A DNA stretch of 35,961 bases, taken from NCBI GenBank assembly GCA_903862845.1, contig CAIOZS010000146.1:1-35961 (forward strand), written 5' to 3'. This stretch comes from an uncultured Thermoleophilia bacterium. GTDB lineage: Bacteria > Actinomycetota > Thermoleophilia > UBA2241. Below are positions 24,565 through 33,475 of the stretch, in pieces. The notes under the pieces were generated by a model. That model saw nothing but the letters and a program-made list of their open reading frames with translations. It ran no database searches and was not told the DNA's origin. Position numbers and translations under genes: made by a program. Positions within the stretch are counted from its first letter, which is position 1. Every line of letters starts with the position of its first letter.

Positions 24565-25170
24565 ATGAAGCGAGTTCTCGTGGTCGGCGCGACCGGTCTC
24601 CTGGGACGCAGCATTGTGGAGGTTCTCGGCGATGACGCCGAGGTGGTAGAGGCGTCACGGTCGGGCTCGCCCGAGATCGTCGACATCACCCACCCGAGCT
24701 CGATCGAGCAGCTCTTTGCGCGCATCGGAGAGGTCGATGCCGTCATCTGCGTCGCCGGGATGGTGCCCTTTCTGCCCTGGTCGGACGCCACCGCTGGCGA
24801 CTGGGGCATCGGGATCTCGAGCAAGCTCATGGGGCAGGTGAACCTGGTCCGCATCGGCGCGCCGTTCGTCCGCGACGGCGGGGCGCTGATCCTCACGACC
24901 GGCGTGCTGAGTGACCACCCGATCCCGGGGAGCTGCATCGTCACGACGGTCAATTCGGCCGTGGACGGGTTCGTGCGCGCGGCCGCCATCGAGGTCGGAC
25001 GCGGCGTGCGCGTCACCGCCGTCTCGCCGGGCTGGATCACTGAGAGCATGGAGGCCATGGGCATGGACTCGTCCGCCGGCCTGCCGGCCGCCGAGGTGGC
25101 TCGTGTCTACACCCGGCTGCTCGACGATGACGTCACCGGGTGCAGCGTCGTGGCCGCGAAGGGTATGTAG
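24565..25170 (+). CDS. Atypical SDR-fold oxidoreductase lacking the YxxxK pair
   Basis: This 201-residue protein starts at the ATG at 24565, with GAGGAG eight bases upstream; a GTG at 24556 overlaps that site. The N-terminal MKRVLVVGATGLLGRS is an NAD(P)-binding loop, and VSPGWITESM matches the SDR segment after the active site. Where classical SDRs have Tyr-x-x-x-Lys, this one reads TTVNSAVDGFVRAAAIEV, so the catalytic Tyr and Lys are absent. This is seen in a compact subgroup of bacterial SDRs. It may use another residue or be a binding protein. It stands alone, separated from the islet by about 250 bases that contain a terminator-like hairpin. Confidence 0.75.
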   Translation: MKRVLVVGATGLLGRSIVEVLGDDAEVVEASRSGSPEIVDITHPSSIEQLFARIGEVDAVICVAGMVPFLPWSDATAGDWGIGISSKLMGQVNLVRIGAPFVRDGGALILTTGVLSDHPIPGSCIVTTVNSAVDGFVRAAAIEVGRGVRVTAVSPGWITESMEAMGMDSSAGLPAAEVARVYTRLLDDDVTGCSVVAAKGM

Positions 25171-25499
25171 GGCGTTCGCGATGAGCGGCCGCTTCGCGAG
25201 CTGCTCAAGCGCCTGAAAGCACGCGCCGCTCACACGCAGCGCCGGTCTCGTCGTCGCAGCCGTCCCGTACGCGGGTGGAGGCGCCCGTCGCTCGCCTTGC
25301 GCAGCGAGGAGACGGCTGACGACCGGCTGCGTGCTGAAGACGGGGTCATGCGCGGGCAGCACGGCGCAGAACGCGCAGGCCACGAGCGGGCGGCACGGTG
25401 GACATCTGGCGGCGGCGGGACGGCAGGCCGACGGTGCTAGGATGCAAGCCGATGTCTGCGGCCGGGGGCAGCGATGCGACCAAACGGAGGCGGGGACTG
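25171..25499. other. 329-bp gap before the phosphoesterase gene, with possible extended -10
   Basis: No gene is recognised. TGCTAGGAT (TAGGAT at 25438-25443) fits an extended -10 element and would give a leader of about 50 bases to the ATG at 25500. No -35 box is evident at the usual distance. A minus-strand frame here overlaps the SDR antisense and looks like a shadow. Confidence 0.3.
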
Positions 25500-28184
25500 A
25501 TGACGATCCGACGACACTCTCTCAGCCTCGTGCTCGTGGCGCTCGTTGCGGCGTTCTCTGCGGGCGCGGCGCAAGCCGCGCCCAACGCCCCCGACCCCGC
25601 CACGGGCTTCCTGCTCAACGGTCGTCAGCTCACCCCCCAGGGTGCGCAGGTGGGTCTTGGCAACTTCCCCACGGGCGGGGCGGTCACGGCGGACGGGCGG
25701 TTCCTCTGGACGGTGTCCGCCGGCCAGGGCGCCAACGACATCCGCGTCGTCGACACTGCCCGCCAGCGCGTGTGCCAGATCATCGCCCTCTGCGGCGCGT
25801 CGGGCGGCATCGCCTTGGACTCGCGCCACCGGCGAGCCTACGTCTCTGCCATCAGTGTCTCTCGCTGGTGGCCGACGCAGGCCGGCCTGCCGGGGGCCGC
25901 GGGCAACTTCGTGCTGGTCTATGGCTGGAACGCGTCCTCCGGGAGGGCCTGGTTCCTCAATGCCATCCCGGTGCCCCCGCAGACTGGAGCCCCGTTCCTC
26001 CAAGCCTATCCCGTCCCGTCCACCGGTTCCACGGACGCCTGGCCGCAGAAGCCGGCGGTCTCGCCCGACGGCAGCCGCTTGCTGGTGCCGCTCAACCTTG
26101 CGGATAGCGCCGCTGTGATCGACCTGAAGCACCGCGATCAGGTGCGAACTGTCCCGACCGGGAGCTACCCCTTCGGCGCGGCGATCCTGCCCGATGGGCG
26201 CACCGGCCTGGTGAGCAACGAGGCCTCCGGGACGGTGTCTGTGGTCGACCTGTCGAACGCCGTGAAGCTCCGGGACATCACCGTCGGCCCCCCGCTCTCC
26301 CATCCCCAGGGCATCGTCGTCGACCGCGCCGGGGCGCGGGCCTACGTGGCCCTCTCGGCCCTGGACGAAGTGGTTGTCGTCGACCTGCATCGCTGGCGCG
26401 TGGAGCGCACGATCTCGGTGGGCCGCAGCGCCGGTCTGGGCACGATGCCGGTGGCGCTCGCCCTCAGTCCGCAGGGCGAGCGCCTCTTCGTGGCTGAATC
26501 GGGCGCCGACGAGATCGCGGTCGTCCGCCTGCCGAGCCGGCGGACCAGGCCCGCGCTGGAGTGGACGCTGGTGGGCCGCATCCCCACGGCCGAGGACCCG
26601 CAGGCCGTGGTCACGGCCGCGGCCCAGAGCGGCCGCGCGGCGCAGCTCCTGTACGTCGCTGCCCGGGGCGTCGGCGTCGGGCCCAACCCGACCGGCCCTG
26701 TCACGACGGACCCCTTCGACCCTATCTTCTGGGCCTTCAACTGGCTGGCTCCCACCACCGACGTCTTCAGCTTCAGCAGTGGGACCACGTACCTTCCCGC
26801 CATGGTCGACGGCCGGGCCGGCCTCATGCGGCTGCCTTCGGACGCGCAGGTCAAGCGGCTTTCCCCCATGGCGACGCGCCAGATCCATCCGCGGGACGCG
26901 CAGGCCGCCCCTGCGGGGACGCCGCTGCGCGCCGACGGGCCGATCAAGCACGTCTTCTTCGTGGTGCGCGAGAACCGCAGCTACGACCAGCTCCTCGGCG
27001 ATCTCGGGCGCGGCAACAGCGACCCCCACCTGGTGGTGTTCGGGCAGAACGTGACCCCCAACCTGCACGCCCTGGTCACGCGCTTCCCGCTCCTCGACCA
27101 TGTGTTCGCCAACTCGGAGGCCTCCATCCAGGGGCACTTCTGGACCGCTGCGGCGAGCGTCCCCGACTACGTCGACCGCAACTGGGTGCAGGAGTACGCC
27201 GGGCGCGGGCGGCCCAACGACTTCGGCCTCTACGCCGTGACCTTCCCGGGCAACGGCTTCCTGTTCAACCAGGCCGAGCGCCAGCACATCTCGTACTACA
27301 ACTACGGCGAGGCGATCGCCGGCAACGAGCCGAGCTTGCCGGACCGCGACCGCACTCCCGAGGTGCTGGCGGAGGAGCAGCTCGTGGCCGCCAATTCCGA
27401 CCTCGGGCCGGAGTTCGGCGGGACCTATCCCAACGACCTTTTCATCGGCAGTACCGGCGCCGCGCCCTACCCCGGGGAGATCTTCACCTCGAGTCTCTCC
27501 ACCCTCGGCGGCACCGCTCCGCCGGGCAGCTTGTCCTGCATGGACAGCTTCCGCGCGCGCTTCGAGAGCCAGCTCGCGGCCGGCACCGTGCCGACGTTCA
27601 ACTACCTGACGATGACCAGCGACCACACGCGCGGCACGCAGACGGGCTTTCCCACGCCGAGCGCCATGGTGGCCGACGGCGACCTGGGCCTGGGCCAGCT
27701 TGTCGACCTGATCTCGCACTCGAGCATCTGGTCGTCCTCGGTGATCTTCGTTGTCGAGGACGACTCCCAGGACGGCGCCGACCACGTGAACGCTCACCGC
27801 ATCCCCGTGGCGGTCATCAGCCCGTACGCGCGCCAAGGCGCGATCATTCACAGACGCTACGACCTGCTCTCGGTGGTGCGCTCCATGGAGCTCATCATGG
27901 GCATGAAGGCGCTGTCACTGAACGACGCCCTGGCCACGCCGATGTACGACGCCTTCACCTCCGAGCCGCTCAACGCCGAGCCGGTGGACGTCATCACTCC
28001 CGCCGTCGACCTCCTGGAGCGCAACACCCAGGCAGCTCCGTGGGCGGCGCTCTCCGGCCGGCTGCCGTTCGGAAAGCTCGACGCGGTCCCGCAAGCGCAG
28101 CTCGATGCCATCCTCTGGAAGTCGGTCTACGGTGTGAACAGCACGCCGCCCCCTCCAGGACCCGGCGCCGAGACCGCCGAGTAG
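25500..28184 (+). CDS. Secreted YncE-like beta-propeller / phosphoesterase fusion
   Basis: This 894-residue protein starts at the ATG at 25500 with GGAGG upstream. Residues 1-27 form a Sec signal peptide ending AAQAA. Residues about 45-420 contain repeated YVTN/YncE-type propeller blades (for example [51 protein letters not shown]). A linker leads to a phosphoesterase/alkaline-phosphatase-like domain from about residue 480. It has [20 protein letters not shown], and [20 protein letters not shown] near 750-767, the metal-site motifs of the phospholipase C/phosphoesterase family. The pairing is known from proteins named bifunctional YncE/alkaline phosphatase family. It likely acts outside the cell on phosphorylated or phospholipid substrates. 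The C-terminus ends in a Pro-rich tail with no anchor. Confidence 0.85.
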   Translation: MTIRRHSLSLVLVALVAAFSAGAAQAAPNAPDPATGFLLNGRQLTPQGAQVGLGNFPTGGAVTADGRFLWTVSAGQGANDIRVVDTARQRVCQIIALCGASGGIALDSRHRRAYVSAISVSRWWPTQAGLPGAAGNFVLVYGWNASSGRAWFLNAIPVPPQTGAPFLQAYPVPSTGSTDAWPQKPAVSPDGSRLLVPLNLADSAAVIDLKHRDQVRTVPTGSYPFGAAILPDGRTGLVSNEASGTVSVVDLSNAVKLRDITVGPPLSHPQGIVVDRAGARAYVALSALDEVVVVDLHRWRVERTISVGRSAGLGTMPVALALSPQGERLFVAESGADEIAVVRLPSRRTRPALEWTLVGRIPTAEDPQAVVTAAAQSGRAAQLLYVAARGVGVGPNPTGPVTTDPFDPIFWAFNWLAPTTDVFSFSSGTTYLPAMVDGRAGLMRLPSDAQVKRLSPMATRQIHPRDAQAAPAGTPLRADGPIKHVFFVVRENRSYDQLLGDLGRGNSDPHLVVFGQNVTPNLHALVTRFPLLDHVFANSEASIQGHFWTAAASVPDYVDRNWVQEYAGRGRPNDFGLYAVTFPGNGFLFNQAERQHISYYNYGEAIAGNEPSLPDRDRTPEVLAEEQLVAANSDLGPEFGGTYPNDLFIGSTGAAPYPGEIFTSSLSTLGGTAPPGSLSCMDSFRARFESQLAAGTVPTFNYLTMTSDHTRGTQTGFPTPSAMVADGDLGLGQLVDLISHSSIWSSSVIFVVEDDSQDGADHVNAHRIPVAVISPYARQGAIIHRRYDLLSVVRSMELIMGMKALSLNDALATPMYDAFTSEPLNAEPVDVITPAVDLLERNTQAAPWAALSGRLPFGKLDAVPQAQLDAILWKSVYGVNSTPPPPGPGAETAE

Positions 28185-28305
28185 GGCGCGATCCGCCGCC
28201 GCCGCGCGGAAGGCCCTGGAGCAAGGGTGAGCAGGCCCGCGGCAAGCGCCGGCCGGCGTATCCTCGGGGACCACGCCGAGCGGCTCGCGCGGCGCCCCCT
28301 CGGGG

Positions 28306-28338
28306 TACATTGTCTGTGCCAAGCAACTGCGACAGACA
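28306..28338 (+). promoter_or_regulatory. Perfect inverted repeat (TGTCTGT-N14-ACAGACA) before ABC exporter
   Basis: Arms at 28311-28317 and 28332-28338 lie two helical turns apart (21 bases centre to centre), and the right arm ends 13 bases before the exporter start codon. TACATT at 28306-28311 could be the -10 box, in which case a bound dimer would block transcription. This is the layout of TetR-type operators, but no regulator gene is next to it. Confidence 0.4.
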
Positions 28339-28351
28339 GCGGCGGTGCACC

Positions 28352-29272
28352 ATGAACGCGGCGGTGGCGATCGAGAAGCTGAGCAAGTCGTTCGGCAGCA
28401 CGCGGGCGCTGGACGGCCTCGACCTCGAGGTCAAGGTCGGCGAGATCCACGGCCTGCTGGGTCCGAACGGCGCCGGCAAGACGACCGTCATCCGCGTTCT
28501 GCTGGGCCTGCTGCGCGCCGACTCGGGCGCGGCTCGGCTGCTCGGCGGCGACCCCTGGCGCGACGCCCAGCGCCTGCATCGTCGCCTGGCCTACGTGCCC
28601 GGCGAAGTGATCCTCTGGCCGAATCTCAGCGGCGGCGAGGTGATCGACCTGCTCGGGCGGCTGCGCGGCGGCCTCGACAAGAAGCGCCGCGCCGATCTGC
28701 TCGAGCGCTTCGAGCTCGACCCGACCAAGAAGGCGCGCGCGTACTCCAAGGGCAACCGGCAGAAGGTCGCCCTCGTCGCCGCCCTCTCCTCGGACGTCGA
28801 GCTGCTCTTGCTCGACGAGCCGACCGCGGGTCTCGACCCCCTGATGGACGCGGTGTTTCGCGAGTGCCTCGTCGAACTGCGGGGCCAGGGCCGCACCGCG
28901 CTGCTCTCGAGTCACATCCTCTCCGAGGTCGAGGCGCTCGCCGACCGCGTGACCATCATCCGCGACGGGCGCACCGTCGAGGTCGGCAGCCTCGCCGAGA
29001 TGCGCCACCTGGCGCGCCTCACGATCTCTGCCGACCTGGCCGTGGCGCCGGGCGGCCTGACCTCCATGCCGGGCGTGCACGACCTGCGGGTCAGCGGCGC
29101 TCATGTGGACCTCATGGTCGACCCCGGCAGCCTCGACCAGGTGCTGATCGCCCTGACGTCCGCCGGAGTGATCAGCCTCACGAGCCAGCCGCCCAGCCTC
29201 GAGGAGCTCTTTCTCCGTCACTACGGCGCCGACGGGGCAGCGCCGCGCGCGGAGCAGCCGGCGAGATCGTGA
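28352..29272 (+). CDS. ABC exporter ATP-binding subunit
   Basis: This 306-residue protein starts at the ATG at 28352. Walker A GPNGAGKT is at about 37-44, the signature is the variant YSKGNRQ (131-137) instead of LSGGQ, Walker B LLLLDEP is at 151-157, and the H-loop His is at about 188 (SSHILSE). The usual Q-loop glutamine is replaced in [12 protein letters not shown]. These variations are shared by a subgroup of actinobacterial drug or antibiotic exporters whose permease is a long single protein. The stop overlaps the permease start (GTGA), so expression is coupled. Confidence 0.9.
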   Translation: MNAAVAIEKLSKSFGSTRALDGLDLEVKVGEIHGLLGPNGAGKTTVIRVLLGLLRADSGAARLLGGDPWRDAQRLHRRLAYVPGEVILWPNLSGGEVIDLLGRLRGGLDKKRRADLLERFELDPTKKARAYSKGNRQKVALVAALSSDVELLLLDEPTAGLDPLMDAVFRECLVELRGQGRTALLSSHILSEVEALADRVTIIRDGRTVEVGSLAEMRHLARLTISADLAVAPGGLTSMPGVHDLRVSGAHVDLMVDPGSLDQVLIALTSAGVISLTSQPPSLEELFLRHYGADGAAPRAEQPARS

Positions 29273-30864
29273 GCGCGCTCGCCGGCACCGCCGCCCTGGT
29301 GCGCCTCGCTTTGCGCCGCGACCGCGTCGTCCTGCCCGCCTTCATCGTGATCCTCGTGGTCATGGTCGCGGCGTCCGCGTCCGCCACGGTGAAGCTGTAT
29401 CCGGACGAGGCCTCGCGCGTGAAGATCGCCGCGGCCGTCAACAGCGTGACGTCCACGCTGGCGATGTACGGCCCCATCCACGACGAGACGTCGAGCGGTG
29501 CGCTGGCCACCTTCAAGATGGGCATTATGGGTGCGGTCGCGGTGGCGGTGCTCGCGCTGTTTCTCGTCGTCAGGCACACCCGCGCCGAGGAGGAGACGGG
29601 CCGCCTCGAGCTGCTCGGCGCGACGGTCGTGGGCCGGCAGGCGCCCCTGACCGCGGCGCTGCTCGTGGCGGGCGGCGCGAGCTTCGTGGCGGGCGCAGGC
29701 ACGGCGCTGGGGCTGATCGCGGTCGGGATGCCGCCCGCCGGCTCGGTCCTCATGGGCCTGGGATACGGGTGCCTCGGCGTGGCCTTCGCGGCCGTGGCCG
29801 GCGTCACCGCGCAACTGGTGAAGAGCGCGCGGACCGCCGCCGGCCTGGCCGGCGGCGTCCTCGGCGTCTGCTACCTGCTGCGCGCGGTCGGCGACGCTTC
29901 GGCCGGCAGCGGACTCGGCCGGCTGTCCTGGCTCTCGCCGGTCGGCTGGTGGCAGCAGACCCGGCCGTATGCCGGAGACAGGTGGTGGGTCCTCGCGCTC
30001 CTGCTCGGTCTCGCCGTCGCGCTGGCCGCGCTAGCCTACGTGCTGGCGGCGCGGCGGGATTTCGCCGCCGGTCTGCTTGCGGACCGGCCGGGGCCCGCTA
30101 CGGCGGCCGCCGGCTTGCGGGGCCCCCTGGCGCTGGCCTGGCGCCTGCAGCGGGGCAGCTTCTTCGCCTGGGCGGCGGTGTTCGTCGTGATCGGCCTCGT
30201 GATCGGCGGCCTCGCCGCCAATGCCGGCAGCTTCCTGACCAGCCCGCAGGCTCAGGACCTCATCACCAGGCTCGGCGGCGCAAAGGGTCTCAGAGACGCC
30301 TTTCTGGCCGTGGAGCTGGGCTTTTCGGGCGTGTTTGCCGCGGTGTTTGGGGTGCAGGCGGCGATGCGCCTGTGCGCTGAGGAGTCGGCGCTGCGCGCCG
30401 AGCCCCTGCTCGCTACCGCGGTGGGACGCGTCAGGTGGGCGTGGAGCCATCTGACGATCGCCCTGCTGGGATCGGCGCTGCTGCTCGCCCTCGTCGGCGT
30501 CGGCGCGGGACTGGTCAGCGCCCTGCAGGTCGGCGACAGCGGCCGGCTTGGAGTGATCGTGGTCGCCGCGCTCGTGCAGATCCCGGCGGCCTGGGTCATC
30601 ATCGGCATTGTCGTGGCGGTCTTCGGCCTGGCTCCGCGGCTGATCGTCCTCGGCTGGGTCGCGCTGGTCGGGTTCGTGCTGCTCGGCGAGCTCGGCGCGC
30701 TGTTCGACCTGAGCCAGACCGTCATGGACATCTCGCCGTTCGCACACGTGCCCAGGATGCCGGGCGGCGACTTCGCCGCCGCACCCATGGTGTGGCTGAC
30801 CGTCATCGCCGCCGGCCTCATCGCCATCGGGCTGGCCGGCTTCCGGAGGCGCGACGTGGGCTGA
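29269..30864 (+). CDS. ABC exporter permease (polyketide/antibiotic exporter type, fused)
   Basis: The GTG at 29269 overlaps the ATPase stop. The 531-residue protein has about 12 predicted membrane helices in two similar halves, each with a large cytoplasmic loop near its start ([20 protein letters not shown] in the first, [20 protein letters not shown] in the second). The repeated E-E-x-G-R-x-E-x-L type motif is the hallmark of exporter permeases annotated as exporters of polyketide antibiotics. One such fused permease serves both halves of the transporter. The substrate is unknown. No resistance or biosynthesis gene is close, so it may serve defence or lipid export. Confidence 0.85.
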   Translation: MSALAGTAALVRLALRRDRVVLPAFIVILVVMVAASASATVKLYPDEASRVKIAAAVNSVTSTLAMYGPIHDETSSGALATFKMGIMGAVAVAVLALFLVVRHTRAEEETGRLELLGATVVGRQAPLTAALLVAGGASFVAGAGTALGLIAVGMPPAGSVLMGLGYGCLGVAFAAVAGVTAQLVKSARTAAGLAGGVLGVCYLLRAVGDASAGSGLGRLSWLSPVGWWQQTRPYAGDRWWVLALLLGLAVALAALAYVLAARRDFAAGLLADRPGPATAAAGLRGPLALAWRLQRGSFFAWAAVFVVIGLVIGGLAANAGSFLTSPQAQDLITRLGGAKGLRDAFLAVELGFSGVFAAVFGVQAAMRLCAEESALRAEPLLATAVGRVRWAWSHLTIALLGSALLLALVGVGAGLVSALQVGDSGRLGVIVVAALVQIPAAWVIIGIVVAVFGLAPRLIVLGWVALVGFVLLGELGALFDLSQTVMDISPFAHVPRMPGGDFAAAPMVWLTVIAAGLIAIGLAGFRRRDVG

Positions 30865-31019
30865 GCACGCGGCGGGTTCGGCGCTTCCCCCGCGGGCGCA
30901 GCGACGATCTCGACTTCACGGCGCCGTCGCACAGACCACCCGGATAGGGTGAAGAGGCGAGCCTCTCGACGGGCGTACCGTGGGCAGCGTCTGAGTGGAA
31001 CCGCGATCCGGGAGGAGCC

Positions 31020-31358
31020 ATGAAGGCCAACTTGCAAGCTCCGGTCACACAGGCGCCGAGCACGGTCACCTGGCGCCCCGCCGTCGTCGAGCGGCCGGCG
31101 AAGCTGAAAGTCGCTGCCCAGCCCAGCCGCTTGGCCGTCTGCCTCGAGTGCACGTACGCGGAGCTCTTCGCCGAGCAGCCGCGCGCCCGCTGCACCTGCG
31201 CCGCGAGCGTCTACGCGAAGCAGGTCGTGTTCGCCGGCCAGCCGGCCTGCGACCAGATGACGCCGCGACAGGAAGACGATCTCACGCTGGCCTGGTGCTC
31301 GCCGGGCCTCAAGACCGCGCACGCGCGGTTCGCGCAGCCGCGGCCGCGCGCCCACTGA
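31020..31358 (+). CDS. Small Cys-rich protein, possible metal binder
   Basis: This 112-residue protein has an ATG with GGGAGGAG just upstream, one of the clearest ribosome sites in the window. The N-terminal 35 residues are basic and Pro-rich. Cysteines sit at 41, 44, 58, 60, 77 and 93 (CLEC, CTC, then two singles) with His at 101, a pattern able to hold one or two zinc or Fe-S sites. No named family is recognised. It is a single gene between the exporter operon and a convergent decarboxylase, and a shared hairpin terminator lies directly after it. Cytoplasmic location is expected, as there is no signal peptide. Confidence 0.65.
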   Translation: MKANLQAPVTQAPSTVTWRPAVVERPAKLKVAAQPSRLAVCLECTYAELFAEQPRARCTCAASVYAKQVVFAGQPACDQMTPRQEDDLTLAWCSPGLKTAHARFAQPRPRAH

Positions 31359-31369
31359 CGCGGCGCACG

Positions 31370-31417
31370 AAGCGACGGCCGGCGGGGGCCCCGCAGGGGC
31401 GCCTCCGGCCGTCGCTT
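31370..31417. terminator. Bidirectional hairpin terminator between convergent genes
   Basis: A perfect 13-bp stem (AAGCGACGGCCGG at 31370-31382 with its complement at 31405-31417) encloses a 22-base loop that itself contains a GCCCC/GGGGC pairing. It sits between the Cys-rich gene (stop 31358) and the decarboxylase stop (31424), and AA/TT at its ends suits both directions. Confidence 0.7.
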
Positions 31418-31423
31418 TCGGCT

Positions 31424-33325
31424 CTACCGACCCTGTGCCTGCCGCTCGCGGGCGATGCGCTCGACAAGGTCGAGCGCTTTCGGCGAGCGGCGCAGCACCT
31501 CATTCAGGTGCTCCGGGGTGAGCACGAGCACCGTGGCCGGCGTCAGCGCTTCCACGCTTGCGGTGCGCACGGCGCCGTAGCCGGCTCCCCAGTCGAGCGC
31601 CGCCAGCTCGCCGACGAGGTCGCCGGCCTGGAGCGTCGCCAGCGTGCGCCCGGCGTCGCGGACCGCGAACGTGCCTCCCAGGATGACGAAGCAGTCGCGG
31701 CCGGCGTCCCACTGCTCGATGAGGGTCTCGCCGGGCTCGAGGCGGCGCTCGGCGGCTCGAGTCAGAAGGTCGGCCGCCTCCTTCGCGCCCATCGCGGCGA
31801 ACAGCGGCACCCAGCGCACGTCGGGCGCCGCTACGGACGGGCTCGTGGCCCATCCGTGCACGATGTCCGGCTCGCGGCGCACCGACGCGTGCGTGCCGTC
31901 GCCGAGGTCGAGCGTGTCCAGCGGTGTCTGCTCGATGATGTCGAGCACGCGGTGTACGTGCGCTGCCGTCGTGGTGGGGTTCAGGATGCACGTTCTGATG
32001 GCCGTGCGCCCGAAGAGCCGGGTTGATGACACCAGCGCCTCGCCGGTCTGCTCCACGGCGGCCACCAGGGCGAGGTTGATGGCGTCGAGGCGCCTCTCGT
32101 CGGTCTCGCCGGCGGGTCGCCGGCGGAAGGCCACCACGCTGAGGCCGACGGGCGCGAGCAGCTCGAGCTCCGCACTCGCTGCGACGCGCGCCGCCGCCTC
32201 CTGGGCGAGATCGAGCGCCCCGTCGACGGCCTCGCGGAACGCGTCGAGGCCAAAGGTCTGCAGCGACATCCACACCTTGAGGGCGCGGCAGAAGCGCGAA
32301 AGCTGCAGGCCGCGGTCCGAGAAGTTGACCTCGTCGTGCGTCTCGACGTCACGCAGGTAGTCGGGGGTGATCTCGAAGGCGCGGCGCAGGCCCTCGGCCT
32401 CGCGCACCAGGATGGCGCCGCACTCGAACGGCTGAAACAGCCACTTGTGCGGGTCGAGGGTGATGGAATCGGCACGCTCGATGCCGGCGAGCGTGCTCCG
32501 CCCGCGCTCCGTGATCGCCGCGAAGGCACCGTAGGCGCCGTCCACATGCAGCCACAGATCGTGGGCCGTGCAGACGTCGGCCAGGGCCGGCAGCGGATCG
32601 ACGGCGCCGGTGTTGGTGGCGCCGGCGTTGGCGCACACCGCGAGAGGCACGAGCCCGGCGGCGCGGTCGGCGGTCATCGCCTGCTCGAGCACGTCCACGC
32701 GCAGGCGGAACGAGCGGTCCACCGGCAGCACGCGCACCTGCTCCGGGCGGAAGCCGAGGGCGCGGGCGGCGCGGGCCATCGACGAATGGCTCTGCGACGA
32801 GACGTACACCACGAGGTCGTCGCGCATGGCGCCCACGCGGCGCTCGCGGGCACAGGCGAGCGCGGTCATGTTGGCGGCCGAGCCACCGCTGACGAGGATG
32901 CCCGAGGCGGTGGCCGGATAGCCGAGCCAGTCGGCGAACCAGCGCAGCACCGTGAGCTCGAGCTGGCTGCCGCCGGCGCCGCCGGCCCACCAGCACGAAT
33001 CCATCATCAGGGCGCTGGCGATGAGGTCGCCCATGGCACTCGGCCAGGTGGGGAAGCCGGGGATGAAGGCCATGTAGCCGCCGGCGCCGGTATGGGCGCA
33101 GAAGGGAACGACGTCGGCGAAGACCTGCGCGAGGACTTCCTCATACGGCCGGCCTGCGGCCGGCGGAGGCGCGTCGAGTCGCGCGCGCATCGGCGGCGCC
33201 CCGACCCGGCACATCACCGGCTGGCTTTCGATGGCGGCGATGGCCTCGACGAGCGCGTCGACCGTGCGATGGCCGATGTCGCGCATCGCCTCGGGATCGA
33301 ACTGGAGCGGTCCCTGCTCACCCAT
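31424..33325 (-). CDS. Group II PLP-dependent decarboxylase fused to cyclic-nucleotide-binding domain
   Basis: This 633-residue protein starts at the ATG at 33325. Residues 1 to about 470 are a complete group II pyridoxal-phosphate decarboxylase (aromatic amino acid/glutamate decarboxylase fold). The PLP lysine is K294 in DPHKWLFQPF, the ring-stacking His is H180 (SSQSHSS), and Asp262 is in HVDGAYG. Usual family length is about 470-480. After a linker, residues about 505-625 form a CAP-type cyclic-nucleotide-binding domain: LEPGETLIEQWDAGRDCFVI, then LQAGDLVGELAALD and RTASVEAL. The phosphate-binding cassette keeps the Glu (E573) and Arg (R587) that contact cyclic nucleotide in CAP/PKA, though four to five residues further apart than usual. 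No DNA-binding helix-turn-helix follows. The neighbouring divergent gene encodes an adenylate cyclase. Cyclic-nucleotide control of the enzyme is therefore a strong inference; the amino acid substrate is unknown. Confidence 0.85.
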   Translation of the reverse strand: MGEQGPLQFDPEAMRDIGHRTVDALVEAIAAIESQPVMCRVGAPPMRARLDAPPPAAGRPYEEVLAQVFADVVPFCAHTGAGGYMAFIPGFPTWPSAMGDLIASALMMDSCWWAGGAGGSQLELTVLRWFADWLGYPATASGILVSGGSAANMTALACARERRVGAMRDDLVVYVSSQSHSSMARAARALGFRPEQVRVLPVDRSFRLRVDVLEQAMTADRAAGLVPLAVCANAGATNTGAVDPLPALADVCTAHDLWLHVDGAYGAFAAITERGRSTLAGIERADSITLDPHKWLFQPFECGAILVREAEGLRRAFEITPDYLRDVETHDEVNFSDRGLQLSRFCRALKVWMSLQTFGLDAFREAVDGALDLAQEAAARVAASAELELLAPVGLSVVAFRRRPAGETDERRLDAINLALVAAVEQTGEALVSSTRLFGRTAIRTCILNPTTTAAHVHRVLDIIEQTPLDTLDLGDGTHASVRREPDIVHGWATSPSVAAPDVRWVPLFAAMGAKEAADLLTRAAERRLEPGETLIEQWDAGRDCFVILGGTFAVRDAGRTLATLQAGDLVGELAALDWGAGYGAVRTASVEALTPATVLVLTPEHLNEVLRRSPKALDLVERIARERQAQGR

Positions 33326-33475
33326 GAGGCCACTCTATCCACCGCGGCGGAGAGTGTCCACGACCGCCGCGCGAATCCCGGTGCGGGATCGCCGTGCGGG
33401 TCCGGGTGCTGCGCGAAATGCCGTACAAACGGCTACCTATCCAGAAGGCCGGCGCGAGCGTAAGCTGGTGCCGTG
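33326..33475. other. Divergent intergenic region, decarboxylase / adenylate cyclase
   Basis: These 150 bases must hold promoters for both genes. No TGTGA-N6-TCACA CRP-type site and no strong -35/-10 pair was found by eye. ACCTAT near 33435-33440 is the best -10 candidate for the cyclase gene but has no -35 partner. Confidence 0.3.

Noticed and set aside
25437-27851. 804-codon minus-strand open frame
   Set aside because: It is antisense to the propeller/phosphoesterase gene; composition is shadow-like and no domain is recognisable.
33326-33475. CRP/CAP binding site between decarboxylase and cyclase
   Set aside because: No TGTGA-N6-TCACA-like sequence on inspection, so cAMP action is proposed at the protein rather than the promoter.
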